A DNA stretch of 64,000 nt from assembly GCA_910574455.1 (NCBI GenBank), contig CAJSYZ010000004.1, positions 434,001 to 498,000 on the forward strand, read 5' to 3'. This document shows, in pieces, positions 34,954-47,160 of this stretch. This DNA comes from Trichaptum fuscoviolaceum. Lineage: Eukaryota > Basidiomycota > Agaricomycetes > Hymenochaetales > Trichaptaceae. The position numbers were made by a program, and so were the translations under genes. The notes below the pieces were generated by a model. It searched no databases. It worked only from the letters and a program-made list of their open reading frames with translations, and had not been told where the DNA came from. Position 1 is the stretch's first letter. Every line of letters begins with the position of its first letter.

Positions 34954-37181
34954 TCAAATGTGAGGGACAAGCTCAATCCAATCGACAGTATCAAAAGCAG
35001 AAGGGGGTAGAGAACGAAGAGAGGCGACTGCGAGGATAATGAGTGCGACACGTGATACGGGGTATACGAAAGAAGCTAAGCTACACAGAGCAGTGGCTAC
35101 AACTAACAGGATCCCGAAAACAACATTCCCTTTTTTCTTCACACCATCATCTCCGTCATTCTCGTCATCATCAATTTGGTAGGCAAGAACGGCATAGAAT
35201 ATCGCAGCGCATGACCCGACCACTCCCAAAGACGCACTTCTCCATAAGATCTTTTCTACTAGTGATGGGAAGCTGAAGTCCCATGCGAGGCAGTGCACTA
35301 GCCCGAAAAGAGCACCTGCAATAGATGAAGTAGCGAGCAAAGGTTTGGCACCTGCGTTCTCGCTGTAGAATATCATTGAGTATATTTTGCTGATGTTTTC
35401 AACATCGAATCCAGAAGTCATGTCCTTGGATAACGCGTTATCGTCATTGGCGGATATGATCTTCGCTATTGGGATGTACAGGGTCAAATCGATGGTGTAG
35501 AGAAGGAGGTAAAACGGAAGCGCGATGAGTTTCATCGCGCCTTTTGCGGTTCCCATGATGCCATAGGGAGTATTTTTTATTCGCTGGAAGGTAATAGCAT
35601 AAGTAAGTTTCGCTTCATTGTATACCAATGTATAACATACTTTCTTGTTGGATTTAACCCCGTCACCGATTTCTGGCTTGACATCTTTCTTCTCGTCCAG
35701 TTCGAGAGCGTCATGCACTTCGAAAGTATGCTTCGGACCGTCCTCGCTCGCATCCTTCCTGATACCGGTCGATTCCGCGCTCTCGTTACATATGGCGCTT
35801 CCGACAGTCCTCACGAATTGACGAATTCGTGAGCAAAAGATTACAAGACCGTGTGGGAAAGCCATAGCAGATTCGTACAATCCAACAGAAGCATCTCTGA
35901 GAGCTTTGGGAAGTGATAGAAAGAATCGACCAAGAGCGTTGAGGAGTCTTTTAACTGACGTCGCCATAGTTGTCAAAAGATGTTTCCGAATATCGAACTC
36001 CGACGCCGATCCCGAGTCTGGGAACGTCCATGGAGCGTCCTCGGACCTCTTCGTCAATATCTCATCCACACATTTGGTCTGAATTACCACGGGGAAACGC
36101 ACGTCGTGAGGCTTATTCCACCAGAAGACGTACATGACGCTATTCAGTCCAGCGAGAGCGGCTGTGGTCAATTCCAGCTCCGATATCACTAAGCCATGAG
36201 TTGCCCGGGAGATGATCTGGACGATGAACCATGCGAGCTGCAATAAAGCGATTCCCTTGGAAAGCGCATCGCCTTTGCTCTTGTCGTCGATCTCGTCCTC
36301 AGTGATGGTTGGGAAGCGTACCAGATTCTCAGAAAGAAGCTGTTTGAGAGTGCGAAAGGTAAGCACGCCCTCCAATATATCGTCCGAGTCCCGAAGGGAA
36401 GTTGTTTGCTGGCAGGGATGTGTATTCACAGACACTCTCGGTTCTTCGGCTCTGTAAAAGAGCTGCGCATTGAAGAGGGCGCTTCTGAGCGACACACTGG
36501 CATCACATAGATCGTCCCCGCTGAGTGACGACAGGGCATCGAATTGCTTTTGTACGGTCGATATATAGGCCGAAAGGGGATTGTAGTCGCCAACGGAAGG
36601 GGGGCGATCGGAACGACATCCAAGAGCCGTAGTCCCCGCCCAGTAGAAAGTCTCGCGAGCGGTAGCCCTTAGACGGAATCCACCCATCTGCAGAAGATGA
36701 CCATGCGTTGTGGTCCATAGCTTTCGTATGGGTTTATCTATGAGACAGACATCAGTGCACTGTGAGAAATGCTACTATACTGATACGCACCTTTGTCTGG
36801 AGATGTGTCTCTAATCGCTTTATTAACAGCCTCCCTGATCACCACTGCGCCTCTCCATTGCTTAAACGCCCACATGATCATAAACTCCGGTGCGAAGATT
36901 GAAAAGCACATAAGGTAGAGGCGTCTCCTCAGTAATGCCCATCTACCCTCTCCTTTGAACGGCACGTTCGGGTGGACAGATACCCATGTACAAGCGAACG
37001 TCGTGGCGAGGCAACTCCAAAGGATATCCAAGACTGTGCGGTTATTGCACCCAGGAGAAGAATCGTTGCGAATAAAGACAGGCGCTTCGAACGCGGAAGA
37101 TGTCAAGGTAGGTGCGCGAAGGGGAACCGCCTGAGTCCCGTATCGCTTAAAAAGAAACACAGATGCAATAGCCAGTAGCAT
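34954..37181 (-). CDS. Membrane-protein family, copy C
   Basis: Three exons, 37181-36791, 36737-35641 and 35583-34954, give 705 residues. The family landmarks are complete: FLFKRYGTQA, WSCLATTFACTWVSVHPNVP, APEFMIMWAFKQWRGA, TTTHGHLLQMGGF, FPTITEDEIDDKSKGDALSK, ELELTTAALAGLNSVMYVFW, an acidic linker (DASEDGPKHTFEVHDALELD), LPFYLLLYTIDLTLYIPIAK, MIFYSENAGAKPLL and the end FDTVDWIELVPHI. Eight or nine hydrophobic helices are likely. The second intron (35584-35640) is 57 nt with no stop in frame, so it can be misread as coding; relatives have an intron at the same place. An upstream in-frame extension to 37463 exists but the other copies start here. Function unknown. Confidence 0.85.
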
Positions 37182-38021
37182 GATAGATCGTTTTCCGACT
37201 TGGCCGAGGGTTCTTAGAGGTACGATGAGTTGATGATAAGGGAGGGAAGGAAGGACGGATCGAGCACCCGATCTCCACAGCCGCTGTATATAAGAGACTA
37301 CACATTGCTGGCATGCATTGATCTGGACGTACTGCGTGAGACCTAGAGCGATTATAATAGCTTCGATATCTTGGAAGACACTGAATCTCTTACCAGTGCA
37401 GAAGCATTTGACACTGGCAGATGAATGGAAGGAAAGAACAGCTGCACAGCACCGTGATCCCAAAGTCAGCGTCTAAACATCTATGAGAGGCGAGGTCCAG
37501 GACTCGGTGCCTCTACACTGCATCATGAGCGTGTCCATCAATCTCTGTTTTTCTGTCTTCCTCAGGAGTCCTGATCCTTGAAAGTATAATTAACGAGAGG
37601 CACAACTCCATGTGTCGCTAGCTGGTGACAGTACGACATGCGACAAATAGGAGGGATTTTGTGGATGACTTAGCGCTGCTGGACGACGATAAGTCTTATT
37701 GCTTTTGTGAAGTGCTCCGAACCAGCTGAGAATGTGGAGGTAGCAGTTTAAGAGCAACGAGCGTACTCGGCGGGGGCGCCGCCAACGTAGACGGTGACAT
37801 TAATCGATATTACGTCATCTCGAAATCGCCGGCAGGCTTGAAGCCAATTCGACCGGCATCCGGACACAAACAATGTCAGAGCGCACACCAGCACTGCCAA
37901 TGTTATCAGGCAGCCGATAGTATATACATTCTGAGACTCAGTTAGAATACATTAGATGATGGTGAATCATCGGTGAACACTGAAAACGTTTGTCGAGGAC
38001 AGGGATTTTTATGAACAAGAT
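37182..38021. other. Spacer between copies C and D
   Basis: Contains the promoter of copy C and the 3' end of copy D. GACACTGGCAG at about 37410 is the only instance of the window's palindromic words that I noticed. No gene, RNA or element is supported. Confidence 0.45.
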
Positions 38022-40176
38022 TTAAATGTGAGGGACAAACTCAACCCAATCGACCGTATCAAATGCAGAAGGAGGGAGTGAACGCAGAGAAATAACAGCG
38101 AGAACAAGAAGAGTGATGCGTGATACCGGGTATACAAAAGGAATCAAGATCATAGTCAAAGCAGCCGGTACAGTGACTGTGAAGAGGACTAGCACTGAAG
38201 CTACAGTCTTGGTCTCGCTGGTAGCTTGCCTTTCCAAACGATCCCATGTCAGAATGACCACGCAAGACAAAACACAAGCCCCGACTACCCCTAAAGACGC
38301 AGTTCTCCACAATATCTTCTCCACGAATGACGGAAAGGTGAAGCTCCATGCGAGACAATGGACTGCTCCGAACAAGGCACCTGCAATAGAGGCAGTGCTA
38401 AGTAGAGGATGGACACCCGCGTCCTCGCTGTACAATATCGTCGAGAATGACTCGTCTTCAGCATCGACATTGAACCCCAGGGGGAAGATATAGGAAAAGG
38501 AGGTATCATCACTAGATCTTAGAATCTTGTCTATGGGAATTATCAGAACCAAATCAACGACCCAGAATAGTAAGCGCAAGGGGAACGTTGCAAATCTAAA
38601 AGCGGGTTTTGAAACGGCGACGAGGGTTTGGTATGTTTGCTGAATCAGAGACGTGTCAGGAACACCCTTGGGAGCTAAAGAATAAGGGTCGTGCTTACCT
38701 TCATCCTATCTTTTCCTTCGCCGGAGACACGACTCACCGCGTCTGCATTTTGTGCATCTTCCTTGGTGGGTTTTGAATTTGTCCCTTTTCCCGTCAATGC
38801 CGCATTTGTCTGACTGATTCGAGAGAGAATATGGGTGAGAGTCCACGGAAGGACTTTGACCGCATGGGCGAGCTTAAATAGTGCTCTTTTAGTCCTTTGG
38901 GGCAAGTATACAATATAAGAGCGGAGAGCCTCGATCATTTCTTCGACTGACGCAGTCACGGTCTCCCAGAGGTGTTTTCGAAGTCCAAAGTCCTCATCCC
39001 CAAACCTCCAATGTATCTGCTCAGGATGTGTTGCCAGTAGTGCCTCCACTCCCTTAGTCCGAAGTTCCACCGGGAACCGTACGTCGCGAGGCTTGTTCCA
39101 CCAAAAGATGTACACAATGCTATTCAGCCCAGCGAGAGCGGCGGTCGTGAGCTCCAGCTCGGTGACTGCCAAGCCCTGCGCAGCTCGTGCGATGATCTGG
39201 ACAATGAACCAGGTGAGTTGTAGGAGGGCGATGCCCTTGGAGAGAGCGTCTCCCTTGCTCTTATCCTCGATTTGGTCTGCGGTAATCGTCGGGAAGTCGA
39301 TCATATTTTCTGACAGAAGTGTCTGCAGAGCCTTTATACTGAGTACGCCTTCCCAGATGGTATCTGGAGAAGAAATTCGTGAAGCGTCGTCTTCGGAGAT
39401 GCGCTCAACCCACGATCCTCTCTCTATTTCATGTCGGTAATGTAGGTCATTGGGAATGAGATTTCTGTTTCGCGAAACAATGTTGGCGATACGCTCGTCC
39501 TCGTCCGGAAGGTCAGTCAGCAGTTGTCGGTCGCGAAGCCCCAGAGCCGCGATGTCGTCACTTTCATAAGAGTCAAGTGCGGTAATAGCAGCTCTTCTGC
39601 GTAGATCAGAGTCGACAATTCCATTGAAGTAGAAATTTTCACATGCGAGAGCGCTCAGACGGAAGCCACCCATTTGCAAGAAGTGGGCATGCGTTGTAGT
39701 CCACGGCTTTCGAATGGGAGTTTCTGCAGAATATTGCAGCGATCAGCGTAATCCGTCAATAAACGAAATTCTTATCCTTACGCACGTGGATCAGGAGATG
39801 CCTCTTCTATAGCTTTATTTATAGTCTCCCTGATCATCCGAGCGCCTCGCCATTGTTTGAATGCCCACATAATCATGAACTCTGGTGCGAGAATGGAAAA
39901 GAACATAAGGAAGATGCGCCGTCTGAATATCGTCCATTTGCCTTCCTCTCGAAAGGGCACGTTCGGATGGACTGAAACCCAAGTGCACGCGAATGTCGTT
40001 GCTAGGCAGCTCCATAGGATGTCCAAGACAGCTCGTCCGTTGCTGCTGTCAGAGGGGTCGCTGCGAGGCAGGATAGAAGAGTCGAATGTGGAATACGGCA
40101 GTGATGGCTGAGGAAGTGCGAGAGCATTAGTTCCATGTCGCTTAAACAGAAGCACGACGGCTATGACCAGGAACAT
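38022..40176 (-). CDS. Membrane-protein family, copy D
   Basis: The start ATG at 40176 gives MFLVIAVVLLFKRHGTN. Exon 1 has ILWSCLATTFACTWVSVHPN and APEFMIMWAFKQWRGA and ends SPDPRA near 39779. Exon 2 (from about 39724) has TTTHAHFLQMGGF, a linker with LTDLPDEDERIANIVSRNRN, FPTITADQIEDKSKGDALSK and ELELTTAALAGLNSIVYIFW, ending KDRMK at about 38698. After an intron of about 59 nt, exon 3 resumes QTYQTLVAVSKPAFRFA and carries LFWVVDLVLIIPIDKIL, ILYSEDAGVHPLL, ALFGAVHCLAW and the end FDTVDWVEFVPHI. All frames are intact. Its region after MGGF differs strongly from copies C and E and resembles copy B in having RHEIE before the conserved core. Function unknown. Confidence 0.83.
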
Positions 40177-40800
40177 CGACACGGTGATACTGTAAGTTAA
40201 ACCGTTGTCGTCGACAGTGGTCAAAGGTAAATCCTTGAGGAAGAAAGATGGGTGAGTAAATCTTGCCCATTCCTATAGATAAGATTTGTCCTTTTTATCA
40301 ATAAAGCAAGGACACAAACATACATTTGCCTCGAGTCGTGCGTGTGAGCCAGAGTAGTCACAAGTAGGACTCTCGAATCGGAATAGATGACGATCGCCAC
40401 GTGTTACGAGTAATGTCTATTCTCTATTGAAAGTGCCACTGGCAGAATCAGTAGGGTATTTGAAAAGATTTATCAAATACCTAAAGGCCAGCGAACTTAC
40501 TGTGCATCGAAGCTTAAGTTGAAGTTGAAAGAGGTTAGGTTTACTCAAGGACACATAAAAGGGCGCCAAACCAACCAACTTGAAAAGTTCCCAGTGTCAC
40601 TCAACACTGGCACAGCCACATCCGAGTCGACAAGCAGTCTTCGGAGTGACGGTCTTGCGCGGAATATTCGATAATATCGTTCATACTCTATAAGACTCGT
40701 CATGAGGAACTCAGCTGTTGACGATATTATGCAAGTAGATTATTTGTAACTGAGAATTTGGCCACGACTCGAATACAGAAAATCACAGAATGCTAGCCAT
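40177..40800. repeat. Spacer with palindromic words
   Basis: AAAGTGCCACTGGCAG at about 40430, AGCTTAAGTTGAAGTTGAAAG near 40510, and CAACTTGAAAAGTTCCCAGTGTCACTCAACACTGGCAC at 40580-40615 belong to the dispersed word set; the last contains two nested inverted pairs. No gene. Confidence 0.55.
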
Positions 40801-42938
40801 CTAGATATGAGGAACAAATTCTATCCAATCAACAGTTTGGAAAGCAGAAGGAGGGAGAGAACGAAGAGACGCGACAGCGATGACAAGAAGGATGATACGG
40901 GCTATTGGGTATACAAAGATAGTCAGACCACTTGACAAGATACCTAACCATACAAAAACATTCGTGACGACCTGCCGAAAACCCGTCATACGAACAAGGG
41001 GCCTAGCCGTAAAAACGGTGTAAAACGTCGCAGCACAGGACCCAACGACAATCAAAGACGCAGCTCGCCATAAGATCCGCTCCGCGTGCGACGGAAAGCT
41101 GAAATGCCACGCAAGGCAATGGACTGCACCAAACAACGCACCCGCGACGGCTGCAGTACTGAGAAGCGGCTTTTCGCTCGCGTCCTCGCTGTAGAACATC
41201 ATCGAGAATATTTCGTCCTCCTTGTTGACACTAAAACCATAACCCGGGATGAGTTCTCTTGATAACGACGTATTATCAGTGGTCTTAATCATTTTGGACA
41301 CGGGAATGATAAGGGCCACATCAATGATGTAGAATAGACAGTAAAAGGGAACTGCAGCGAGTGTTATCGCGCAATTTACAGTGCTGAAAAGGGTAGTGCT
41401 CGACTAGAACAGCAAAAAGATAGTAAGCACTTTGTAACATTAAAGGGCAGCAGTGATGCTTACCTTTGTGCAAACTTCGCCGTCCAATACAGGACGTGAG
41501 CTCGAATCACGCCCATTAACTAAGCCGCCTTTCAATTCAGTCTTATTCTCATCCGCTGCCTCTATCCTGCTCCTGGGGAGTTCATTTTCAGCTGGAGAAA
41601 GTACAAGTAAAAGTCGGCGGGGAAACGCTCCGGAGTATTTCAAAAGCACGGAGATTATCCCGAACGGGAAGGAGACCACGAAGGAAACAAGAGTGGTGCA
41701 GAACCGTTTGATCGAAATGGTCATAGACGTCCCCAGATGTTTACGAAAGTCGAACTCAACTTGCGCGCCCAAGAAATTCCACGTGAGGTCCTCGGGTCTC
41801 TTCCCAAGAACAGCCTCCGCACCCTTAGTCCGGATTACCACCGGGAAGCGCACATCACGCGGCTTGCTCCACCAGAAAATGTACATAGCGCTGTTCAGGC
41901 CAGCCAGCGCAGCAGTGGTGAGCTCTAACTCAGATACTGCTAGGCCCTGCGCTGCTCGAGTGATGATCTGGATGATGAACCAGGCAAGTTGCAAGAGAGC
42001 GAACCCTTTGGAAAGCGCGTCGCCCTTACTTCTGTCGTTGATCTCGTCTTCGGTGATTGTTGGAAAGCGGATAAGATCCTCTGCTAGAACCTGTTTCAGA
42101 ACGTCGATGGTAAAGGTGCCCTCCCATATGGTGTGCTCGGAATCTTTGTGCAGAGTTTCATATTGGAAGGATTGAGTAAATCCCGAGTCGTCTGGTTCCT
42201 CGTGTCTGTAGAGACGTTGTCCGGTGATGAGATTTCTTCTGAGGGAATGCTCAGCTTCCCACAGATCATCGCCGCCGAGTGTCGAGAGGGTGTCGAACTG
42301 ACTTTGTATGTGAGAGACGTAAGCCGAAAGAGGATTCTCCTCGCCGATGGGAAGGGGCCGATCAGTGCGATATCCAAGATCAGTACGACCTCCCCAGTAA
42401 AAGTTCTCGCGTGCGGTAGTGCTAAGTCTAAGTCCACCCATCTGCAAAAAGTGCCCGTGCGTGGTAGTCCATAGCTCTCGTGCGGGTTTCTCTATACAGA
42501 GACAGACATCAGTGCACTGAGTCAAATGTTACCATACTGGTACGCACTTTTGTCCGGGGATGCCTCCCTGATCGCATCATTCACCACCTCCCTGATCATC
42601 ACAGCTCCCCTCCACTGCTTAAACGCCCACAAGACCATAAACTCCGGCGCGACGATTGAAAAGAACATAAGGAAGACGCGCCGACCTCGAAGAGTCCATT
42701 CGCCTTCTCCTTTGAACGGGACGTTTGGGTGGACAGAGATCCAGGAACACGCGAGTGTCGTTGCGAGACAGCTCCATAGAATATCCAAGACTGCCCGGCC
42801 ATTGCACCCATCGGAAGCGTCTTCGCGAGAGAAGATAGGTGTATCGAATGCGGAGGATGACGAAGTCGGAATAGGGTGGGCTATGGCTTGAGTCCCATAT
42901 CTTTTGAGCAGGACCGTAACTGCTATGGCTAAGAGCAT
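40801..42938 (-). CDS. Membrane-protein family, copy E
   Basis: The start ATG at 42938 gives MLLAIAVTVLLKRYGTQA. Exon 1 (to 42548) has ILWSCLATTLACSWISVHPN and APEFMVLWAFKQWRGA. Exon 2 has TTTHGHFLQMGGLRLSTTAR, a segment very like copy C (NPLSAYVSHIQSQFDTLSTL), FPTITEDEINDRSKGDALSK, ELELTTAALAGLNSAMYIFW and an acidic/basic linker, ending EVCTK before a GTAAGC donor at about 41462. Exon 3 resumes after an acceptor near 41405 and carries FYCLFYIIDVALIIPVSKMI, MMFYSEDASEKPLL, ALFGAVHCLAW and the end FQTVDWIEFVPHI. All frames are intact. C and E look like the most recent duplicates by their shared linker. Function unknown. Confidence 0.84.
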
Positions 42939-43901
42939 AGCCAAGGGATGGTAGACAATATGCGAGATATCTCAGACCACCGCAGATGAGAGAAATTCGG
43001 CGTGCGCTAGACACATCTAGCACCCATCACCGCGGGCCCACTAGGGTCTAATATTAGTAATGTGGAGGTAAATGAATTGTGAAAAGCATACCGAAAGAAG
43101 GAACATGCTGATTTCTTCCTTTCTTCTCGCAGCGACTGCTTGTAGTGGGCACGGGTTCAATAAGATGGTGGCAACGCAATATTGAATAGCAAGGACACGG
43201 TGCACAGCTTAGCGCTGGACTGCGGCCGTAAGTATCTTCTTTCCACGCAGTAATGAGATTTTTGGGAACGAGATCATTGTTTGTGACATCGTCAAAGCCT
43301 GTTGAGGTTGGGACCTTGTGGTGGTGAGCGTAGTGGGGCAGTGATTATGTCATCATATTCAAGTTCAAGGCCAGATATTGCTCCGACTCTCCGATTCGCA
43401 GGACCGTGACACCGACTCGGAATTTGAACCTTTTCCTCCTGCTGCCTACGCCAACTACAATCCTCGAAGTCCTACCTAAAGGTCCATATGTGTCAACATA
43501 GTGACGATAGACTGATACAGTGCACTTAAATCTTCTTACAACCAACGCGTTTTTTTACCGAGCTGTGCGTCTTTGAACTTTCTGCACGTTCTTCATCCTT
43601 GGACACGGTTAACCACCAGAGTCGAACTTTTCAAACATTCGCTGTTCATCGGCAGTATGTCTGCAGCACCTTATGATGTCGATCCATGCCGATCATCTTC
43701 ATCCCTCGTTCACTTTGATATTGTCTTCACCGACGATCACTCCTCCGATATATCTCATTTGTAGCCAGACCAAGACTTAATTGATAATGCATTCAATATT
43801 AGACCAACAACAATCGAATACTCCATCACTCGTAATACTTGAACAAATCACCTCCATTCCCTACTTTGACTTTCGTAATCCAACACACCTCCCTCATAAT
43901 C
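42939..43901. other. Spacer with weak palindromic words
   Basis: No gene is supported. CATATTCAAGTTCAAGG at about 43355 and GACACCGACTCGGAATTTGAACC near 43410 are weak members of the word set. Short open frames (43345-43545, 43573-43764) have no motif. Confidence 0.4.
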
Positions 43902-44455
43902 TCATTGATAGCGTCTGTATTCCTCATACTTGTCGGGAGATATGTCACAAGGCAGTTTTACAAAGCATACTCCGTGGCCATTATGGTAGAAGCCCGTGCC
44001 ATCGGGATTCTGGTAGTACCAGGAGTCATTTTCTTAAACAACATATCAGCTTCGGAACCATACTTCATCGGCTTGGGAAAACCACCAACCATTAACATAG
44101 GAGTAGACGTCGACTCCCGGATAGTCGTCGTAGACCAAGCTGACACGAATATTTGGCTGTTATATCGAGAGTAATTTGAGAAGTTGTCTAAGCCAGAAGC
44201 GGATTATGCATTACATTGTTTTCAGGCTTATTAACCTTAGTAACCTTGTATTTCCCAAACCGGTTGGTCCCTTCGTTCGTGATCTCCGCTACTACTTGCA
44301 AGTCGATGCGTGGGAGGAGTGGACTGCTAGCATGTAGATAAATTCTAGTTTAGTGCAATTAATTTATGAGTAAATTTGTCAATTCTATAAGCCGCTATTA
44401 TGGCTCACCGGTTATAGTGGGGGCTGGATTCGTATCCGGGGTGGGAGCACGTCAT
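43902..44455 (-). CDS. Small NPDGT-motif protein, paralogue 1
   Basis: A spliced gene deduced by comparison with its paralogue at 45259. It starts MTCSHPGYESSPHYN at 44455. The first intron leads to RSPLLPRIDLQVVAEITNEG and NRFGKYKVTKVNKPENN, the next exon reads IRVSLVYDDYPGVDVYSYVN, and the last has DSWYYQNPDGTGFYHNGHGV followed by CFVKLPCDISPDKYEEYRRY and a stop at 43902. Donors and acceptors sit at the same places in both paralogues, which supports the model. Total about 120 residues. There is no signal peptide or membrane helix. The aromatic/Asn-Pro-Asp-Gly motif may be a small beta-hairpin unit; I do not know a function. Confidence 0.55.
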
Positions 44456-45258
44456 GTTAGAGGTGAGAGGGACAACAAGAGGACTAATGTCCAGTAGTGC
44501 TGCAGTGCGCAAATACTTATAGCCTTCTTCTTCGTGCAGGTCTGCGCCACGACTCAGGAGCGAGAAAATTAATGAAGGATCGCGTTTTCTAACTTGTCGG
44601 GCATCTTATAACACGTGAGGAGGGACTAAAGATGTTGTCCATAAATGATATACTCATTCGCCTCTATGGATAGTATGGAGGCACCAGCATGGACTAAACG
44701 GAGCATATCATCTCCATAGCTGTGCTTTGGAGCGGCCTCGAACGCCAACTATTTATACAGCAATGCGTGCAAGACGCGAGGCGGACTCTATGCATAGGTC
44801 TTACTGACCGCGAACATCTGACTCACTCGAGTGAAGTTAAGTCCCGAAAACCGTACCGTATCTCCTAGTTAAATCAGGGAAAGCACTAGCATTGTTAGAT
44901 AGAGTTTAGTAGATCCGAAGCTGCTGCAACTTACTTGCCTGATGTATGCATTGTTTTATACACGCACTAGAACGGTGCGAATTAGTCCAGAAATTCAGTC
45001 GGTTAAAGAGAAAGCCTGCGATGGCCGCAATGAAACTGGATGATCTTCCCTAGGATTAGGACAGGCATTCTATTCCACTGACTCCAAGCTGATGCGTCTC
45101 AGTGTTGTTTGCATATAGTATCTGCACGTTCTTGGAACACACTGTCGGTCGACAAACACTTGAAATGGTCGTTGATCATCCGCAGGCTAACATTGTAAAG
45201 TGCAGTCACTAAGATACGATGCAAGAATGAATGTTATCCTGCAGCTCGCAAAACATGT
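44456..45258. other. Spacer between the two small paralogues
   Basis: No gene, repeat or RNA is visible. The sequence upstream of paralogue 1 should contain its promoter. Confidence 0.35.
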
Positions 45259-45912
45259 CTACCAGAGCCGATCACCTTCTTCCTTCACCTGACGTGATTG
45301 CAGTCTGATTTTGCCCTTACAGTTACATATGCATCGGCGATCCGACACTACCCCTCTTCCCATACGCTTGAATGTCGCATAGATGAATGCATGTAGAGGT
45401 CCAGAGGGTACTTCAATCCAGCAAATCGTGCTTCCATTGTGATAGAATCTAGTGCCGTCGGGGTTAAGGTAAAACCAAGACTTATTAGCTTCAAGTTATT
45501 ATCAGTAAAGAAGTCACATATTGCTAAACGAACTTGATTGCGTACCATTGGCGTAATAGTATGTAACGGATTCCGGATAGTCTTCGTACTCCAGTTCAAC
45601 GCGAGTACTTCCCTGGCACATGAAGACACAATGAGCAACCGTCGACACCGGGCAGGTATCATGCATTACATTATTGGATGGCTCTCCTATTTCAGTGAAC
45701 ACATAATCCCCATACCGATTAGACTCTTTCATCATGAAGTCTGCTTCCTGTAAGTCTATACGTGGGAGGAGTGGGACAATAGGATCAAGCTGGATTCTAA
45801 CCAGTACGATAGTATGTATATGAGTTGAGCTTTATACTTCGAGAGTAAATTCAGCTCACCGTCTGTACTCGATCTTGAGAGAGGAACCTAGTTTGAAGCT
45901 TGAACACATCAT
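45259..45912 (-). CDS. Small NPDGT-motif protein, paralogue 2
   Basis: Starts MMCSSFKLGSSLKIEYR at 45912. After an intron it continues IQLDPIVPLLPRIDLQEADF and NRYGDYVFTEIGEPSNN, then STRVELEYEDYPESVTYYYA, then KSWFYLNPDGTRFYHNGSTI followed by CWIEVPSGP and a longer basic tail (FKRMGRGVVSDRRCICNCKG) ending at 45259. Exon order and splice positions match paralogue 1, but the tail is about 40 residues longer and Cys-containing. There is no secretion signal, so a nuclear or cytosolic location is likely. Function unknown. The short introns (about 50-60 nt) begin GTAATGC or GTACGC, weaker donors than in neighbouring genes. Confidence 0.58.
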
Positions 45913-47160
45913 GTTGACGGCGAGTCCGGAGATGGGGCGAGTATTGTACTACATGGCTTTTTATATCCGTCTCCTTCGCGCAGAGATGGCGCTAAGTGCT
46001 CGTTTTGCCATCGGACGTGAGGGAAAGGGCCGGACCCTAAGTTTCAATGTGTACCTACAGAGGTCAAAAACGTTTTTCATTATGTTAAGCTCCTTGATTG
46101 ATTTACACGCACAGCTCGTCAGGAACTTCAGTATGAGTGGTGTTTAAGCTGGACCCATCGCAGGCCGGCAGTCTACTTAGTGAGCGAATGAAAGGTTCGT
46201 AATGAAGCAAAGTATGGTGTATGCCCGTTCCGACCAAGCTCGGTCGGGACATCATCACGGAGTCTAATGCAACTGTATCGTAGTTGAGATCCGGTGATTA
46301 GGTTCTTGTACGAGCGATTCACGAACAGCATGCCGCTACCGGAGGGAGACATAGAACGGATTTACCATCTGTGACCATCATATTGACTGCATTGCCCAGA
46401 TAGTTCAAGTTATACGGAATGAAAGCAAGCGCCACGTCCTGAAAACTACGAATACTCGTTCGTCGATGTCAGAACCGTACGCCTTCATCTCCGCTTAACT
46501 CCATATGAATACAGCATTGCACACAATGCAAGCGGCGTTTTGTACTGTAGGTAGACCTCTGATCTGATGCTACTGTACAGAAGCACTCGAGTGCTTCGCA
46601 GGTGCCATGAGTTTCGGAGCTTGGTCCGCAAGTCTAAGTCAGATTAGGGAGTAGAAGTTCCATTAGTTCTTTAGTCAGTATCAACTATTTAAACCTAAAG
46701 CGACTTCAGGTTACCTCCAGGATCAGTGCCATCAAGCATGGGTTGAGGGCAAGGAGTCGTCCGGGAAAGCAATGGTTGCATGCTGTGGGTAGTGTCACCG
46801 GCATTAGAAGATTCATCTTTTACTCACAACTTGAAGCTAAACTCCAATCCCAGCTTGTGGAATGCAGCGTAAGCTGAGTCTTCTGGATGCAATCCCTTGG
46901 AATTCCTCCAGATAATAGAGTCACATAGACGGTACAAACAATGTGTTGAGTTTAAGTTGTCTATATTCATGCTTAGCCTGATGGTATCCACGTCACTTGC
47001 AAAGCATCATGGTAGAGGGATTACTACTGTATTCCAATTTCGTTAGGGCAGGCTGCGGCCATTCAAACTTGAAATATCCCTGAAGACTTGCCAGTGCATG
47101 ATTGATTTGATTTGGCATGGTCTGCAGTGGATCAATAGTTAAAGATAAAATGAGTGCTAA
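45913..47160. other. Spacer; possible remnant of a third NPDGT-family gene
   Basis: On the minus strand around 46840-46915 an open stretch GLHPEDSAYAAFHKLGLEFS is followed by a GTGAGT donor, faintly like the first exon of paralogue 2 (FKLGSSLKIEY before GTGAGC). I could not find the rest. Otherwise no gene is seen. Confidence 0.25.

Noticed and set aside
37182..37463. An N-terminal extension of copy C up to 37463
   Set aside because: Copies A, B, D and E all start at the hydrophobic segment just before KRYGT/KRHGT; the extra residues have no counterpart.
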